A stretch of DNA of 64,000 nucleotides from AC-32 sp963736055 (GTDB taxonomy: Bacteria > Actinomycetota > Thermoleophilia > Gaiellales > Gaiellaceae), in the NCBI GenBank assembly GCA_963736055.1, contig CAVTNM010000008.1:186001-250000 (forward strand). Reading direction: 5' to 3'. The position numbers and the translations under genes were made by a program. Below, one piece after another: positions 35,988-45,010 of the stretch. Every line of letters starts with the position of its first letter. Positions within the stretch are counted from its first letter, which is position 1. Below the pieces are notes generated by a model that had not been told where the DNA came from, did not search any database, and worked only from the letters and a program-made list of their open reading frames with translations.

Positions 35988-37283
35988 GAGGGAGTGCTCG
36001 ACCAGCGTGCGGGCGGCGTCTCGCAGCTGCGCGTACGGCAGGCCCGACCGCTCGGCCATGTCGATCAGGGTGTGCTCGCCGTCGGCGAGGTTGAGCACCC
36101 AGAGCAGCGAGAGCTCGCGCACGCCCGAGGAGGGGTCGGCTCCGATGCTCCGGTAGAGGCCGCGGCGCCCCAGCTGCGGCTCGCCCTTCGGGCTCAGGTT
36201 GACGTAGGTCTCGTTCGTCTCGAGCACGTCGAAGACCGACATGTAGGCATGGAAACTGGCACCGAGCGCCTCGGGCCGGACGAAGTCGAGATCGTCGGCA
36301 GAGGTGTGGTACTCCGGGAAGCTGCCCGGCGCCGAGCGCGTCAGCGTCCCGACGGGCAGGTCGAACCCGGGCGAGTTGAACTGGCGCTCGTCGCCTCCCC
36401 ACGGCTCCCACTCCTGGACCTCGAAGCGCTCGCCCGAGTCGCGCAGCACGAGCTGCGCCGCACGGTCGATCTCCGCCTTGCCGCGGCGGCTCCGCTTGTA
36501 GGTCATCGGGCCCGGGTCGCCGACGCAGAGGCACACGAGCCCGTGTTTCACGCGCCCGAGCCGCTCGTCGTTTCGCGCAAGCCACGCGATCGGGCCGATC
36601 GTGCCCGGGCTGAAGAGGAAGCGGTACGAGTAGCGCAGGCCCTGTCCGGCGAGGTGCCGGGCGAGCATGGCCATGAGGACGACTCCCGAGAGGTTGTCGT
36701 TCGCCATCGACGGGTGGTCCGCGTAGCCGGACACGAGCACCTCGTCCTCCGTCTCGCCCGCGACGAACGCCTCCGCGTAGGTGAGCGAGCCGTCCTCGAG
36801 CGTCGAGTCGACACAGACCTCGTACTCGCCCTCCGGAAGGGACTCCAGGCGCCGGTGCTCCAGGCAGAAGCCCCAGTTGGGCTCGTAGTACGAGGTGCGG
36901 AACGGGATCCAGTCCGGCTGCTTGGGCAGCGAGTGGAGGTGGTCCTTCAGCGCCGCGAGCGGTAGGCGCTCACGGACGGGGACGCTGTAGCCGAGGACGT
37001 GGAGGTTCGAGTCGCGGAAGTCGACGACGCGCTCGCCGTCGGGCGCGTCGATCCAGGCATCCGTGACGTTCCACTCCTGCGGCACGGTCCAGTCGAGGAC
37101 CTGTGTCCCGGTCGCCACCTCGGTGGTCTCCAGCGGCACTCGCTCGCCGATCAGCTCGAGCGTCTTTCGCAGGCCGTCGCCGGTGATGCTGCGGCAGATC
37201 GGAAAGAGCTCGCGAACGAGCTCGTGCATCTCCCTCCCGACGTCGTCGGCCGCCGGCAGGGCCTGAAAGTCGATACCCGCCAT
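35970..37283 (-). CDS. DUF4910 family peptidase-like protein
   Basis: A 437 aa cytoplasmic protein matching the DUF4910/DUF2172 architecture often found in glycan clusters. The N-terminal part opens with LFPICRSITGDGLRKTLEL and includes the WTVPQEWNVTDAWI segment. The M28-like zinc peptidase core has SGYADHPSMANDNLSGVVLM and later EYHTSADDLDFV as ligand regions. The last 60 residues form a winged-helix (TLIDMAERSGLPYAQLRDA). The family fold suggests an aminopeptidase, but its substrate here is unknown; removal of an amino acid or acyl decoration from a sugar is possible. No signal peptide. Confidence 0.83.
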   Translation of the reverse strand: MAGIDFQALPAADDVGREMHELVRELFPICRSITGDGLRKTLELIGERVPLETTEVATGTQVLDWTVPQEWNVTDAWIDAPDGERVVDFRDSNLHVLGYSVPVRERLPLAALKDHLHSLPKQPDWIPFRTSYYEPNWGFCLEHRRLESLPEGEYEVCVDSTLEDGSLTYAEAFVAGETEDEVLVSGYADHPSMANDNLSGVVLMAMLARHLAGQGLRYSYRFLFSPGTIGPIAWLARNDERLGRVKHGLVCLCVGDPGPMTYKRSRRGKAEIDRAAQLVLRDSGERFEVQEWEPWGGDERQFNSPGFDLPVGTLTRSAPGSFPEYHTSADDLDFVRPEALGASFHAYMSVFDVLETNETYVNLSPKGEPQLGRRGLYRSIGADPSSGVRELSLLWVLNLADGEHTLIDMAERSGLPYAQLRDAARTLVEHSLLEVRA

Positions 37284-37425
37284 TCGCGCGCGCCAACTCT
37301 AGCCGCGCCTCCCGCCGGGCCCGGTTCCCTCGTTCGAGTGAAGGACGCCTCAAGCAGGCGCTGCAAACGAGCGATCCAGGGGCAACGGACGTCGACGACG
37401 ACCCGAGCCGAAGGATCGCCAGCCC

Positions 37426-38673
37426 GTGAAGAAGACCGTTTGGATCGCCGCCCTCAGCGCGATTGCCACTGCGGCGGTGCTCGGCTTCGGCGCCACTTCC
37501 TCCGGCGCGACCCTCTCCTGTGACCACTATGCAGCGACGGGCGGCAGCGACGGCGCCGCAGGCACTGCCGACGCCCCGTTTCGAACCGCGCAGAAGCTCG
37601 CGGACAGCCTGAGCGCCGGCCAGACCGGCTGCCTCGCCACCGGCGTCTACGACGAGAGCCTGCGCCTCAACCACGGGGGCACCCCCGGCAACCCGATCCG
37701 GCTGACGAGCGCCCCGGGCGGCCGCGCAACCCTTGTCGGTCGGCTCTACGTTCCCGACAGCTCCAACGACGCCGTCTTCGCGGACCTCAACCTCGACGGG
37801 ACCAACCCGGACAACCTCTCGAGCCCGATGGTCGCGGGCGACCGGATCACCTTCACCGGCAACGACGTCACCGACCACCACACCAGCATCTGCTTCGGCC
37901 TCGGCTCGGACAGCGGCTGGGGCACCGCCGTCGACGTCGTCATCGACGGCAACCGGATCCACGACTGCGGGCGGCTGCCCGCGACCAACCACGACCACGG
38001 CATCTACGTCGAGTCGACCCGCAACGCCGTGATCACGAACAACTACATCTACGACAACGCCGACCGCGGCATCCAGCTCTACCCGGACGCCCAGGGAACG
38101 AAGATCGCCAACAACGTGATCGACGGAAACGGCGAGGGCGTCCTCTTCTCCGGTGACAGCGGCCTGGCGTCCAGCAACAACGTCGTCACCCGCAACATCG
38201 TCTCGAACGCCACCGTCCGCTACAACGTCGAGTCCTGGTGGCCGGCCGGGAACCCGGTCGGGACCGGCAACGTCGCCTCGGACAACTGCGTCTGGAACGG
38301 AGCACAGGGAAACGTCGCAGACGAGGTCGGCTTCAGCGCCTCCGGCAACAAGGCCGCGAACCCCCTCTATGCAGACCGAGCGGCGAAGGACTTCCGGCTC
38401 CAGAGCGGCAGCCCGTGCGTCGGGTACGGCCCGACCGCGACGACGGCGCAGACCTCGGACTTGCCCCCGCCCCCGGCGAGCACGCCGCCCTCCCCACCGA
38501 GCTCCCCCGCCAAGACGCAGGCTCCGGCGGTTCCCCACGCAGGGCGCCCGGGAGCCCACGGCGCGATGACGCACGCCAAGCCGAGCCGCAAGAGCGCACA
38601 CCGTGCCTTCATGCGCTACCGGGCGAGGAGCCGGCGAGCCCTGCAGCGGCTCGCGCATTCGAAGCACCGCTAG
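37426..38673 (+). CDS. Secreted right-handed beta-helix protein
   Basis: A 415 aa exported protein, GTG start. Signal peptide MKKTVWIAALSAIATAAVLG to about residue 28. The body is a parallel beta-helix with repeated DVVIDGNRIHDCG, NAVITNNYIYDNADRGI and TKIANNVIDGNGEGV coils typical of polysaccharide lyases and pectinase-like folds. A Pro-rich linker (PPPPASTPPSPPSSP) follows, then a Lys/Arg-rich tail of about 50 residues. It may cut or bind the polymer of this cluster, anchored to acidic wall components by the basic tail. No LPXTG signal. Confidence 0.85.
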   Translation: MKKTVWIAALSAIATAAVLGFGATSSGATLSCDHYAATGGSDGAAGTADAPFRTAQKLADSLSAGQTGCLATGVYDESLRLNHGGTPGNPIRLTSAPGGRATLVGRLYVPDSSNDAVFADLNLDGTNPDNLSSPMVAGDRITFTGNDVTDHHTSICFGLGSDSGWGTAVDVVIDGNRIHDCGRLPATNHDHGIYVESTRNAVITNNYIYDNADRGIQLYPDAQGTKIANNVIDGNGEGVLFSGDSGLASSNNVVTRNIVSNATVRYNVESWWPAGNPVGTGNVASDNCVWNGAQGNVADEVGFSASGNKAANPLYADRAAKDFRLQSGSPCVGYGPTATTAQTSDLPPPPASTPPSPPSSPAKTQAPAVPHAGRPGAHGAMTHAKPSRKSAHRAFMRYRARSRRALQRLAHSKHR

Positions 38674-38731
38674 ACGGCTTCGAAAGCGGGTTTTAGCCGA
38701 AATGCGGTCTTCGGCCCTCTCAGGCGTCCTC

Positions 38732-38737
38732 TACACT
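38732..38737 (+). promoter_or_regulatory. Candidate -10 upstream of the Wzz/BY-kinase gene
   Basis: TACACT in the 113 bp gap after the beta-helix gene, giving a leader of about 43 bases before ATG 38787. No good -35 is seen. Confidence 0.35.
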
Positions 38738-38786
38738 CGGAGCGGAGTACTCACGAACTGGCTCTGCGCGCCGATACCACCGTCTG

Positions 38787-40373
38787 ATGACTGAATCGAC
38801 CCTCTCGTTCGGGAACCAACGCGAAGGCGCTTCCCGCTATCTGACCGCCCTGCGCGAGCACTGGCTGCTGATCGCGGTCCTGGTCGCCGTGGCCGTCGGC
38901 AGCGCGGCGCTCTACTCCTACACGGCAGCGAAGCGGTACAAGGCCGAGGCGACGATTCTGGTCACCCCGATCGGGGAGGGCGACACCACCTTCGTCGGGA
39001 TGCCGGTGATCAAGGAGTCCAACGGCCTGACGAGCGGCGTCCTCACGGCCGCGAGCCTGATCCAAACGCCCGAGATCGCCGAGGGGATCAGGAGGCACTA
39101 CAACTTCGGCCTGAGTCGCGGCGCGTTGCTCGGCGCGATCGACGTGAAGCCGCAGAGCCAGAGCAACATCATCGCCGTCCAGGCCACTGCCGGAACCGCC
39201 GAACGGGCGGCCGCGATCGCAAACGCGTTCGCCACGGAACTGATCAGGCAGCGGTCGAACCAGTTCCAGTCAGCCGTGAACGGCTCCATGGCGCGACTGC
39301 GGGCACGCCTCAACGGCCTCACCCCGGCCCAGCTCGCGACGCCGGCCGCGACCGACCTGCAGGCCCAGCTGTCCGAGCTGACCACGCTCTCCGGCGGCAG
39401 GGATCCGACCCTGCACCTCGCGAGCGCCGCGGTCCCACCGACGTCTCCTTCGTGGCCTCGCCCGCTGCTGAGCATCGCGGTGGCGTTCCTCGTGGCTCTC
39501 CTGGTGGGCGCAGGCGCCGCACTCGCGCTCGAGGTCTTCAATCCGCGGATCAACCGCGAGGACGAGCTGCTCCTCGGCCATCGGCTGCCGATACTTGCCC
39601 GGGTTCCCCGAGTGCGCACCACTTCTGCCTCTCGCTACCTCACACACCGCGGGAAGCTGCCACCCCACGTCTGGGAGGCCTATCGCACGCTGCGGGCCTC
39701 GCTGACGGGCGCCGGCCCGAAGGGCGGGTTCCCGCGCCGGATCCTGGTCACCAGCGCGATTCCCGGCGAGGCCAAGACGATGACCTCCGTGAACCTGGCG
39801 CTCACGATGGCCGCGACCGGCGCCAGGGTGATCCTGATCGACGCGGATCTCCGCCGACCGATGATCGCGACGGTCTTCGGCGCGGCGGCCCGCTCGAACG
39901 GCTTCGGGCTGCTGCTCCTCGGCAACGCGCCGCCCGAGCTGGCGCTGTTGCCGGCGCCGGGCGCGCCGAACCTCCAGCTCCTGCTTGCGAACCCCGAGCA
40001 TGCCCACCTGGTCGACCTGCTCCAGCGCAACCGCCTCGAGGGCGTTCTCGAGCAGCTCCAGGAGTACGCCGACGTGATCATCATCGACTCGCCGCCCTTG
40101 ACCGAGGTCGCCGACGCCCTCCCGCTCGCCGACGTGGTCGACACGATCCTGGTCTCAGTTCGCCTCGGTCGAAGCCGCCGCGACAAGCTCGAGCAGCTGC
40201 GTCGCGCGATGGCGCAGCGCGGCGTCACGCCTGCGGGGTTCGTCGTCACCAGCCGCCGCGTGGTCAAGCGGCCCGCGTACGGCTACGAGTACCAGAGCGT
40301 CGAGCGGCAGACGACCGAGCCCGAGGAGCCGAAGGTGCGGCGCCAGCGGGTCGAAGTCGGCCCCGGCGAGTAG
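38787..40373 (+). CDS. Chain-length regulator fused to tyrosine-kinase-like ATPase
   Basis: A 528 aa Wzc-like protein. Residues 1-260 form the Wzz co-polymerase part with two membrane helices (LLIAVLVAVAVGSAALY and LLSIAVAFLVALLVGAG) and a short periplasmic segment. The C-terminal BY-kinase domain has Walker A' (VILIDADLRRP) and Walker B (VIIIDSPPL), and a tyrosine cluster YGYEYQSV. The P-loop reads IPGEAKTMTS, so the usual Gly before the Lys is Ala. Lys and Thr remain. It controls polymer length with the ligase/polymerase encoded 3 bp downstream. Confidence 0.9.
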   Translation: MTESTLSFGNQREGASRYLTALREHWLLIAVLVAVAVGSAALYSYTAAKRYKAEATILVTPIGEGDTTFVGMPVIKESNGLTSGVLTAASLIQTPEIAEGIRRHYNFGLSRGALLGAIDVKPQSQSNIIAVQATAGTAERAAAIANAFATELIRQRSNQFQSAVNGSMARLRARLNGLTPAQLATPAATDLQAQLSELTTLSGGRDPTLHLASAAVPPTSPSWPRPLLSIAVAFLVALLVGAGAALALEVFNPRINREDELLLGHRLPILARVPRVRTTSASRYLTHRGKLPPHVWEAYRTLRASLTGAGPKGGFPRRILVTSAIPGEAKTMTSVNLALTMAATGARVILIDADLRRPMIATVFGAAARSNGFGLLLLGNAPPELALLPAPGAPNLQLLLANPEHAHLVDLLQRNRLEGVLEQLQEYADVIIIDSPPLTEVADALPLADVVDTILVSVRLGRSRRDKLEQLRRAMAQRGVTPAGFVVTSRRVVKRPAYGYEYQSVERQTTEPEEPKVRRQRVEVGPGE

Positions 40374-40376
40374 GCA

Positions 40377-41795
40377 ATGACCGCACGCGGTGCCCTCGCC
40401 CCCGGCGTCCCCGATCTGGGAGCGGCGGCCCGGCGCCTAGGCCTCGCCGGAGGCTTCGCTCTCGGCGGGGTCGTCATCGGTGCCGCGGCGGTGCACTCGC
40501 CGACGCTCGCGATCGGGGCAGTGGTGGGGATCGCGTTCATCACCGTCGCCTTCCGGAGCCTCGCCGGCGGCACCGCGTTCTTCGTCGTCCTGACCTTCTT
40601 CGACCGCCTGCCGGGCTCCCCGACCACCGGCTTCACGCTGGTTAGGGCCGCGGGGCTCGTGCTCGCGCTCGCCTGGCTCGCTGCCCTGGCGTCCCGCCGC
40701 TCGGCGATACCGCTCCTCTTCCGCGATCACCCGTGGCTCGCCTACGCGATCGTCGCCTTCCTGACGTGGTCGCTGGTCTCGGTGCTCTGGGCCGAGGACC
40801 CGGTCTCCGCGCGCGTCGAGACCACCCGCCTGATCCAGAACGCGATCCTCCTCTTCATCGTCTTCAGCGCGATCGAGAAACGCCAGCACCTGCTCTGGGT
40901 GATGGGCGCCTACCTCGGCGGCGCATTCCTGACCGCCGTCGTGGGGCTCGCAGGAGGCTCCTCCTCGGAGCAGTTCAGCCCGTACGCGGACACGAGCCGG
41001 CTCTCGGGCGGAATCGGCGACCCGAACGAGCTGGCAGCGATCCTGATCCCCGCCGTTGTGATCGCGGCGTTCCTGATCCCGACCACGCGCCAGCCGCTGA
41101 TGCGCTGGCTGCTCTTCACGCTCGTCCTGGTGACCTCGCTCGCCCTCTTCTTCACCCAGTCGCGCGGCGGCTTGCTGGCGCTGGCGGTCGTCCTCGTGGT
41201 CACGCCGTTCCTGGCCGGCCCCGTCCGCCTGCGGGCAATGGCGGCGATCCTCGCCATCGCCGCCCTGGGGATCGGCTATTTCGCGCTGATAGCGCCACCC
41301 CAGGCGATCCAGCATGTGACCAGGTTCTCGGTCGGCAGCGGCACCGGCCGCGAGGATCTCTGGAAGGTGTCGATCCGGATGTTCGAGAACCACCCGTTCG
41401 CCGGTGTGGCGACCGGGAACTTCCAGGTGATCGAGCCGAGATACGCACTGCAGGACATCAACCTGCGTCGCCCCGACTTCGTCGTCGAGACGCCCAAGGT
41501 GGCGCACAACACCTACTTGCACATCCTGACCGAGCTCGGCCTGGTCGGAATCGCCGCCTTCGGCTCGATCCTGATCGGCTCGCTGCTGATCGCGTACCGG
41601 GCGATCAAATCGTTCGCGCGGCGCGGCGAGCTGAGGATGGAGATCGTCGCGCGAGGGATCCTGATCGGAACGCTCGGCATGCTCGCGGCGTTCGTCTTCA
41701 TCACCGCCCAGTACGAGAAGCAGCTCTGGCTGTTGCTGGGGATCTGCGCGTCGCTCTCGACGCTCGCCCGCGGCGGCGAATCGGCCGAGCCCTAG
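40377..41795 (+). CDS. O-antigen ligase/polymerase-like membrane protein
   Basis: A 472 aa protein with about 12 membrane helices. The large external loop contains GTGREDLWKVSIRMFENHPFAGV and the conserved HNTYLHILTELGLVGIAAF, the signature of O-antigen ligase-type (Wzy/WaaL) proteins. FTQSRGGLLALAVV precedes it, as in many family members. It follows the chain-length regulator by 3 bp, which suggests that this is the polymerase partner. Its TAG stop shares CTAG (41792-41795) with the convergent deacetylase gene. Confidence 0.9.
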   Translation: MTARGALAPGVPDLGAAARRLGLAGGFALGGVVIGAAAVHSPTLAIGAVVGIAFITVAFRSLAGGTAFFVVLTFFDRLPGSPTTGFTLVRAAGLVLALAWLAALASRRSAIPLLFRDHPWLAYAIVAFLTWSLVSVLWAEDPVSARVETTRLIQNAILLFIVFSAIEKRQHLLWVMGAYLGGAFLTAVVGLAGGSSSEQFSPYADTSRLSGGIGDPNELAAILIPAVVIAAFLIPTTRQPLMRWLLFTLVLVTSLALFFTQSRGGLLALAVVLVVTPFLAGPVRLRAMAAILAIAALGIGYFALIAPPQAIQHVTRFSVGSGTGREDLWKVSIRMFENHPFAGVATGNFQVIEPRYALQDINLRRPDFVVETPKVAHNTYLHILTELGLVGIAAFGSILIGSLLIAYRAIKSFARRGELRMEIVARGILIGTLGMLAAFVFITAQYEKQLWLLLGICASLSTLARGGESAEP

Positions 41796-42901
41796 AGCCT
41801 TCGGGCCTCCCAGCGGTCGAGCACCCGCGAGGCGCTGCCCGCCCAGCCGCCGCGCTCGTCGATCCAGGCCAGCAGGCGCCGGTAGAGGCGGTCGTAGCCG
41901 TTCGAGAGCCGCGGGTGGTGCATGGGCGGATGCCAGAGGAGCGCGACCGCGCCGCCGTGCTCGGCGACCGGCTCGAGCGCCGCGACCGCCGCGTCGAACG
42001 CAGCCTCCGCGTCCAGCCCGAGGTAGCGCTCCTCGGCGAGCGTCGCGTCCATCACCGCGAGGGGAAGCTCCCAGCCGCCCGGCTCACGGCGCTCGCCGTC
42101 CCAGAGGCGATACGGGTACGGCGTCCCGGCACGCAGCCCGGGGAGCGAAGGCCAGCCGATGCTGGAGTCGTAGCGAAGCCCTGCCTCGCGCAGCTCGGCG
42201 GCCAGGCGCTCGGGGGCGCTGCGCAGATAGTGGTGCCTGAGGCCCTGCGCACCGGGGAGCGTCTCCGCCTCCTCGGCGACCCTTCCCGGCCGCTCGCGAG
42301 CCCGGTAGGAGGCGTGCAAGGCGATCTCGCGGCCGGCGGCCTTCGTTCGCTCGACCGCCCCCGCGAGGGCAGGGCGATAGCGCTCCGGATAGCCGTCGTG
42401 CGGGTCGTCCTGGCGCGTGAGGAAGAAGCAGGTCGAGCCTCGGCCCGCCTCGGCATCGAGCATCGCCCCCAACGGGTAGGCCGGATCGCGGCCGCGGAGC
42501 GCGTCGAGCGCGAACGCGGTGCCCTCGCGCAGGTGCCGGCGTGAGCGGTGGACGATCCCGCCGGCGAGCTTGCGTGCAGCGGTGCGCGCGCCGCCGGCGC
42601 CGAGCAGGTCGACGTCGTGGGTCAGCGCGATGACGAACCGCTCGCCGCCCGGGTACCCGCGGCGCTCGACCCCGAGCCGCTCGCCCAGTGTGGTCGCCAG
42701 CTCGGCGAGGCGGGGGCCCTGCGGCGCCTGGGGCGGCAGCGGGCGGCCGTGCGCGTCCAGCTCCGCCTCCCGCTCAGAGGCGAGAGCCAGCAGCGCGAAC
42801 GTCTCGTCGAGCTCGTCCGCGGTCGCCGGAGCACCCTCGTCGAAGGGCAGCCCGAGCGCGTCGAGCAGCGCGTCGAGCGCATACCGCCTCTCTGGCTCCA
42901 C
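41792..42901 (-). CDS. Polysaccharide deacetylase-like protein
   Basis: A 369 aa protein with a variant NodB/CE4 fold. The metal-site motif is reduced to IALTHDVDLLG, then STCFFLTRQDDPHDGY and REIALHASYRAR in place of the H-x3-H motif, and the C-terminal LLWHPPMHHPRL. The N-terminal 100 residues are helical and of unknown role. GTG start 42899-42901 overlaps the lysS stop (TAGTG), so it is translationally coupled to lysS although its job is probably in the glycan cluster. Activity is less certain than for the canonical deacetylase at 25634. Confidence 0.8.
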   Translation of the reverse strand: MEPERRYALDALLDALGLPFDEGAPATADELDETFALLALASEREAELDAHGRPLPPQAPQGPRLAELATTLGERLGVERRGYPGGERFVIALTHDVDLLGAGGARTAARKLAGGIVHRSRRHLREGTAFALDALRGRDPAYPLGAMLDAEAGRGSTCFFLTRQDDPHDGYPERYRPALAGAVERTKAAGREIALHASYRARERPGRVAEEAETLPGAQGLRHHYLRSAPERLAAELREAGLRYDSSIGWPSLPGLRAGTPYPYRLWDGERREPGGWELPLAVMDATLAEERYLGLDAEAAFDAAVAALEPVAEHGGAVALLWHPPMHHPRLSNGYDRLYRRLLAWIDERGGWAGSASRVLDRWEARRL

Positions 42902-44277
42902 TAGTCGCGGGGCCGAAGCGCAGGGAAGAGGATCGCGTCTCGGATCGTCTCGCGCCCCGTCAGCACCATCGTCAGCCGGTCGATCCCGAGCCCCAGCCCC
43001 CCGGTCGGCGGCATCCCGTACGTCAGCGCCTCGACGTAATCGGGATCACCGGGCACGCCGCCCTCCTCGGCCGCCTGCTGGGCGAACCGCGCGGCCTGCT
43101 CGTCGGGCTCGTTCAGCTCGGTGAACGCGTTTCCGAGCTCCATGCCACCGACGAAGTACTCGAAGCGCTCGACGATCGACGGGTCGTCGTCGGTCGCGCG
43201 TGCGAACGGCGAGAGCTCGACCGGGTAGTCGTACAGGATCGTCGGTTGGATCAGCTCCGGCTCGACGAAATGGCTGAGGGCGTGATCGACGAGCTCCGCC
43301 CAGCTGCGGTCCTGGCTCGTGTCCACTCCGCGCCCGTCGAGCCTCCGCCGCAGCTCGTCCGCGTCGCGCGTCCAGAGGCCGCGCTCCTCGAGCGCGTCCA
43401 GGAGCTTCAGCCGCCGCCACGGCGCCTTCAGGTCGACCTCGTTCCCGCGGAAGGTGGCCTCGGTGCCGCCGGTCGTCTCGCGAGCCACTGCCTCCACGAG
43501 CTCCTCGATCCGCGCCATCGTGTCGGTGTAGTCCGCGTAGGCCTCGTACCACTCGAGCATCGTGAACTCGGGCGCGTGCTTGTAGGAGAGACCCTCGTTG
43601 CGGAAGTCCTTGCTCAGCTCGTAGACGCGGTCGAGCCCGCCGACGATCAGGCGCTTGAGGTAGAGCTCGTCGGCGATCCGCAGGTAGAAGTCGGCGTCGA
43701 GCTCGTTGTAGTGGGTCACGAACGGCTCGGCGAAGGCGCCGCCGTAGCGCGGCTGCAGCACCGGCGTCTCGACCTCGAGGAAACCCCGCTCGTCCAGGTA
43801 GCGCCGAATCGCCGTGACCATTCGCGTGCGCAACACGAAGTCGGCGCGAGTCTCCTCGTTCATCAGCAGGTCGAGGTAGCGCTGCCGGTAGCGGGTCTCG
43901 ACGTCCGTGACGCCGTGGAAGGTGTCCGGGAGCGGCCGGCGGATCTTCGCCAGCAGGACGAGCTCGGAGACGGTCAACGACGGCTCGCCGCGCTTCGAGC
44001 GGCCCGGCCTGCCTGTCGCGCCGACGACGTCACCGAGGTCGAGATCGAGCTCCTGCTCGACGATCAGCTGGATCCGCCCGGAGCGGTCGACCAGGTCGAG
44101 GAAGCTGAGCTTCCCCATCGCGCGGCGGGCCATGACGCGACCGGCAACTCGGCGCTCGCCCTCCAAGGTGATTCCAGGCTCGGCCTTCTCGGCCTCCGCA
44201 CGGACCGTGGCAATCTCCTCCCGGTCGGGGAACCTCTTCGGCAGCATCCGCGCGAGTCTAGTGAGCTTCGTTCGCAT
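42901..44277 (-). CDS. lysS: Lysyl-tRNA synthetase, class II
   Basis: Charges tRNA-Lys. The 458 aa protein (ATG 44275-44277; TTG 44292 is an alternative) has the N-terminal OB-fold anticodon domain (GRVMARRAMGKLSFLDL), then class II motif 1 around FLEVETPVL, motif 2 FRNEGLSYKHAPEFTMLEWY, and motif 3 GLGLGIDRLTMVLTG. It is somewhat shorter than most LysRS (about 490-500 aa), with a brief N-terminal extension. It follows greA by about 150 bp containing strong hairpins. Confidence 0.96.
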   Translation of the reverse strand: MRTKLTRLARMLPKRFPDREEIATVRAEAEKAEPGITLEGERRVAGRVMARRAMGKLSFLDLVDRSGRIQLIVEQELDLDLGDVVGATGRPGRSKRGEPSLTVSELVLLAKIRRPLPDTFHGVTDVETRYRQRYLDLLMNEETRADFVLRTRMVTAIRRYLDERGFLEVETPVLQPRYGGAFAEPFVTHYNELDADFYLRIADELYLKRLIVGGLDRVYELSKDFRNEGLSYKHAPEFTMLEWYEAYADYTDTMARIEELVEAVARETTGGTEATFRGNEVDLKAPWRRLKLLDALEERGLWTRDADELRRRLDGRGVDTSQDRSWAELVDHALSHFVEPELIQPTILYDYPVELSPFARATDDDPSIVERFEYFVGGMELGNAFTELNEPDEQAARFAQQAAEEGGVPGDPDYVEALTYGMPPTGGLGLGIDRLTMVLTGRETIRDAILFPALRPRD

Positions 44278-44325
44278 ATCGCCTGCATGCAATTGCCGGC
44301 GGGCGTGCGCGTCACCGGGGTGCCG

Positions 44326-44422
44326 CGGAGGCGGGCTTTGCTCGCCTCCGCCCGAGACGCTTTGGGTGAACCAATCCGAGGCAAGTCGTCATGGCGCGCG
44401 GAGCGCGCCGGACTTGCCTCGG
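44326..44422. terminator. Two hairpins after greA
   Basis: Immediately past the greA stop is a 12 bp stem CCGAGGCAAGTC (44376-44387) with GACTTGCCTCGG (44411-44422). It encloses GGCGCG/CGCGCC (44393-44398, 44404-44409). A second hairpin, CGGAGGCG/CGCCTCCG, lies at 44326-44350. Together they separate greA from lysS transcription. No U-tract is present, so termination may be of the L-shaped, tail-less type often seen in actinobacteria. Confidence 0.6.
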
Positions 44423-44425
44423 CTA

Positions 44426-44899
44426 CTAGGCGGCTTTGATCTCGAGGATCTTGAACTTCATCGAGCCGCGAGGGGCCAAGACCTCGACCGTCTCGCCCTT
44501 CTTCTTGCCGATGATCGCCTTGCCGACGGGCGATTCGTTGGAGAGCTTGTTCTCGGCGGGGTTCGCCTCCGCCGAGCCGACGATCCGGTACTCGAACGTC
44601 TGCTTCGCGTCGAGGTCCCGCAACCGCACCTTGGAGCCGACCGAGACCACGTCCTTTGCGACGTCCTTCTTCTCGATCACCCGCGCGTTGCGCAGCCGCT
44701 CCTCGAGGGTGGCGATGCGGTGCTCGAGCAGGGCCTGCTCGTTCTTGGCGTCGTCGTACTCGGCGTTCTCCGCGATGTCGCCGAACTCCCGGGCAACTCG
44801 GATCCGATCCGCGACCTCCCGGCGCTTCTCATTCGAGAGATACTCGATCTCTTCCTTGAGATTTTCGTAGCCTTCCGGTGTGAGGATTACGTCCTTCAC
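44426..44899 (-). CDS. greA: Transcription elongation factor GreA
   Basis: Rescues backtracked RNA polymerase by stimulating transcript cleavage. The 157 aa protein has the N-terminal coiled coil with the acidic tip DIAENAEYDDAKNEQALLE and the C-terminal FKBP-like domain ending in NESPVGKAIIGKKKGETVEV. Start GTG 44897-44899 with GGAGG six bases upstream. Length and motifs are standard. Confidence 0.97.
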   Translation of the reverse strand: MKDVILTPEGYENLKEEIEYLSNEKRREVADRIRVAREFGDIAENAEYDDAKNEQALLEHRIATLEERLRNARVIEKKDVAKDVVSVGSKVRLRDLDAKQTFEYRIVGSAEANPAENKLSNESPVGKAIIGKKKGETVEVLAPRGSMKFKILEIKAA

Positions 44900-44994
44900 A
44901 GGGCCTCCTGAAAGAAAAACGCGCGGTGCAAGGGCACCATCGCGGGCGGGGATGTTACCTGCGGCGACGGACGGACGTCAACTCCGCGGCCCGC

Positions 44995-45000
44995 TACCAT
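44995..45000 (+). promoter_or_regulatory. Candidate -10 for dusB
   Basis: TACCAT ends 10 bases before the GTG start at 45011. With a transcription start about 7 bases downstream, the mRNA would have almost no leader. No Shine-Dalgarno sequence is visible. Confidence 0.4.
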
Positions 45001-45010
45001 TTTCTGCCCT

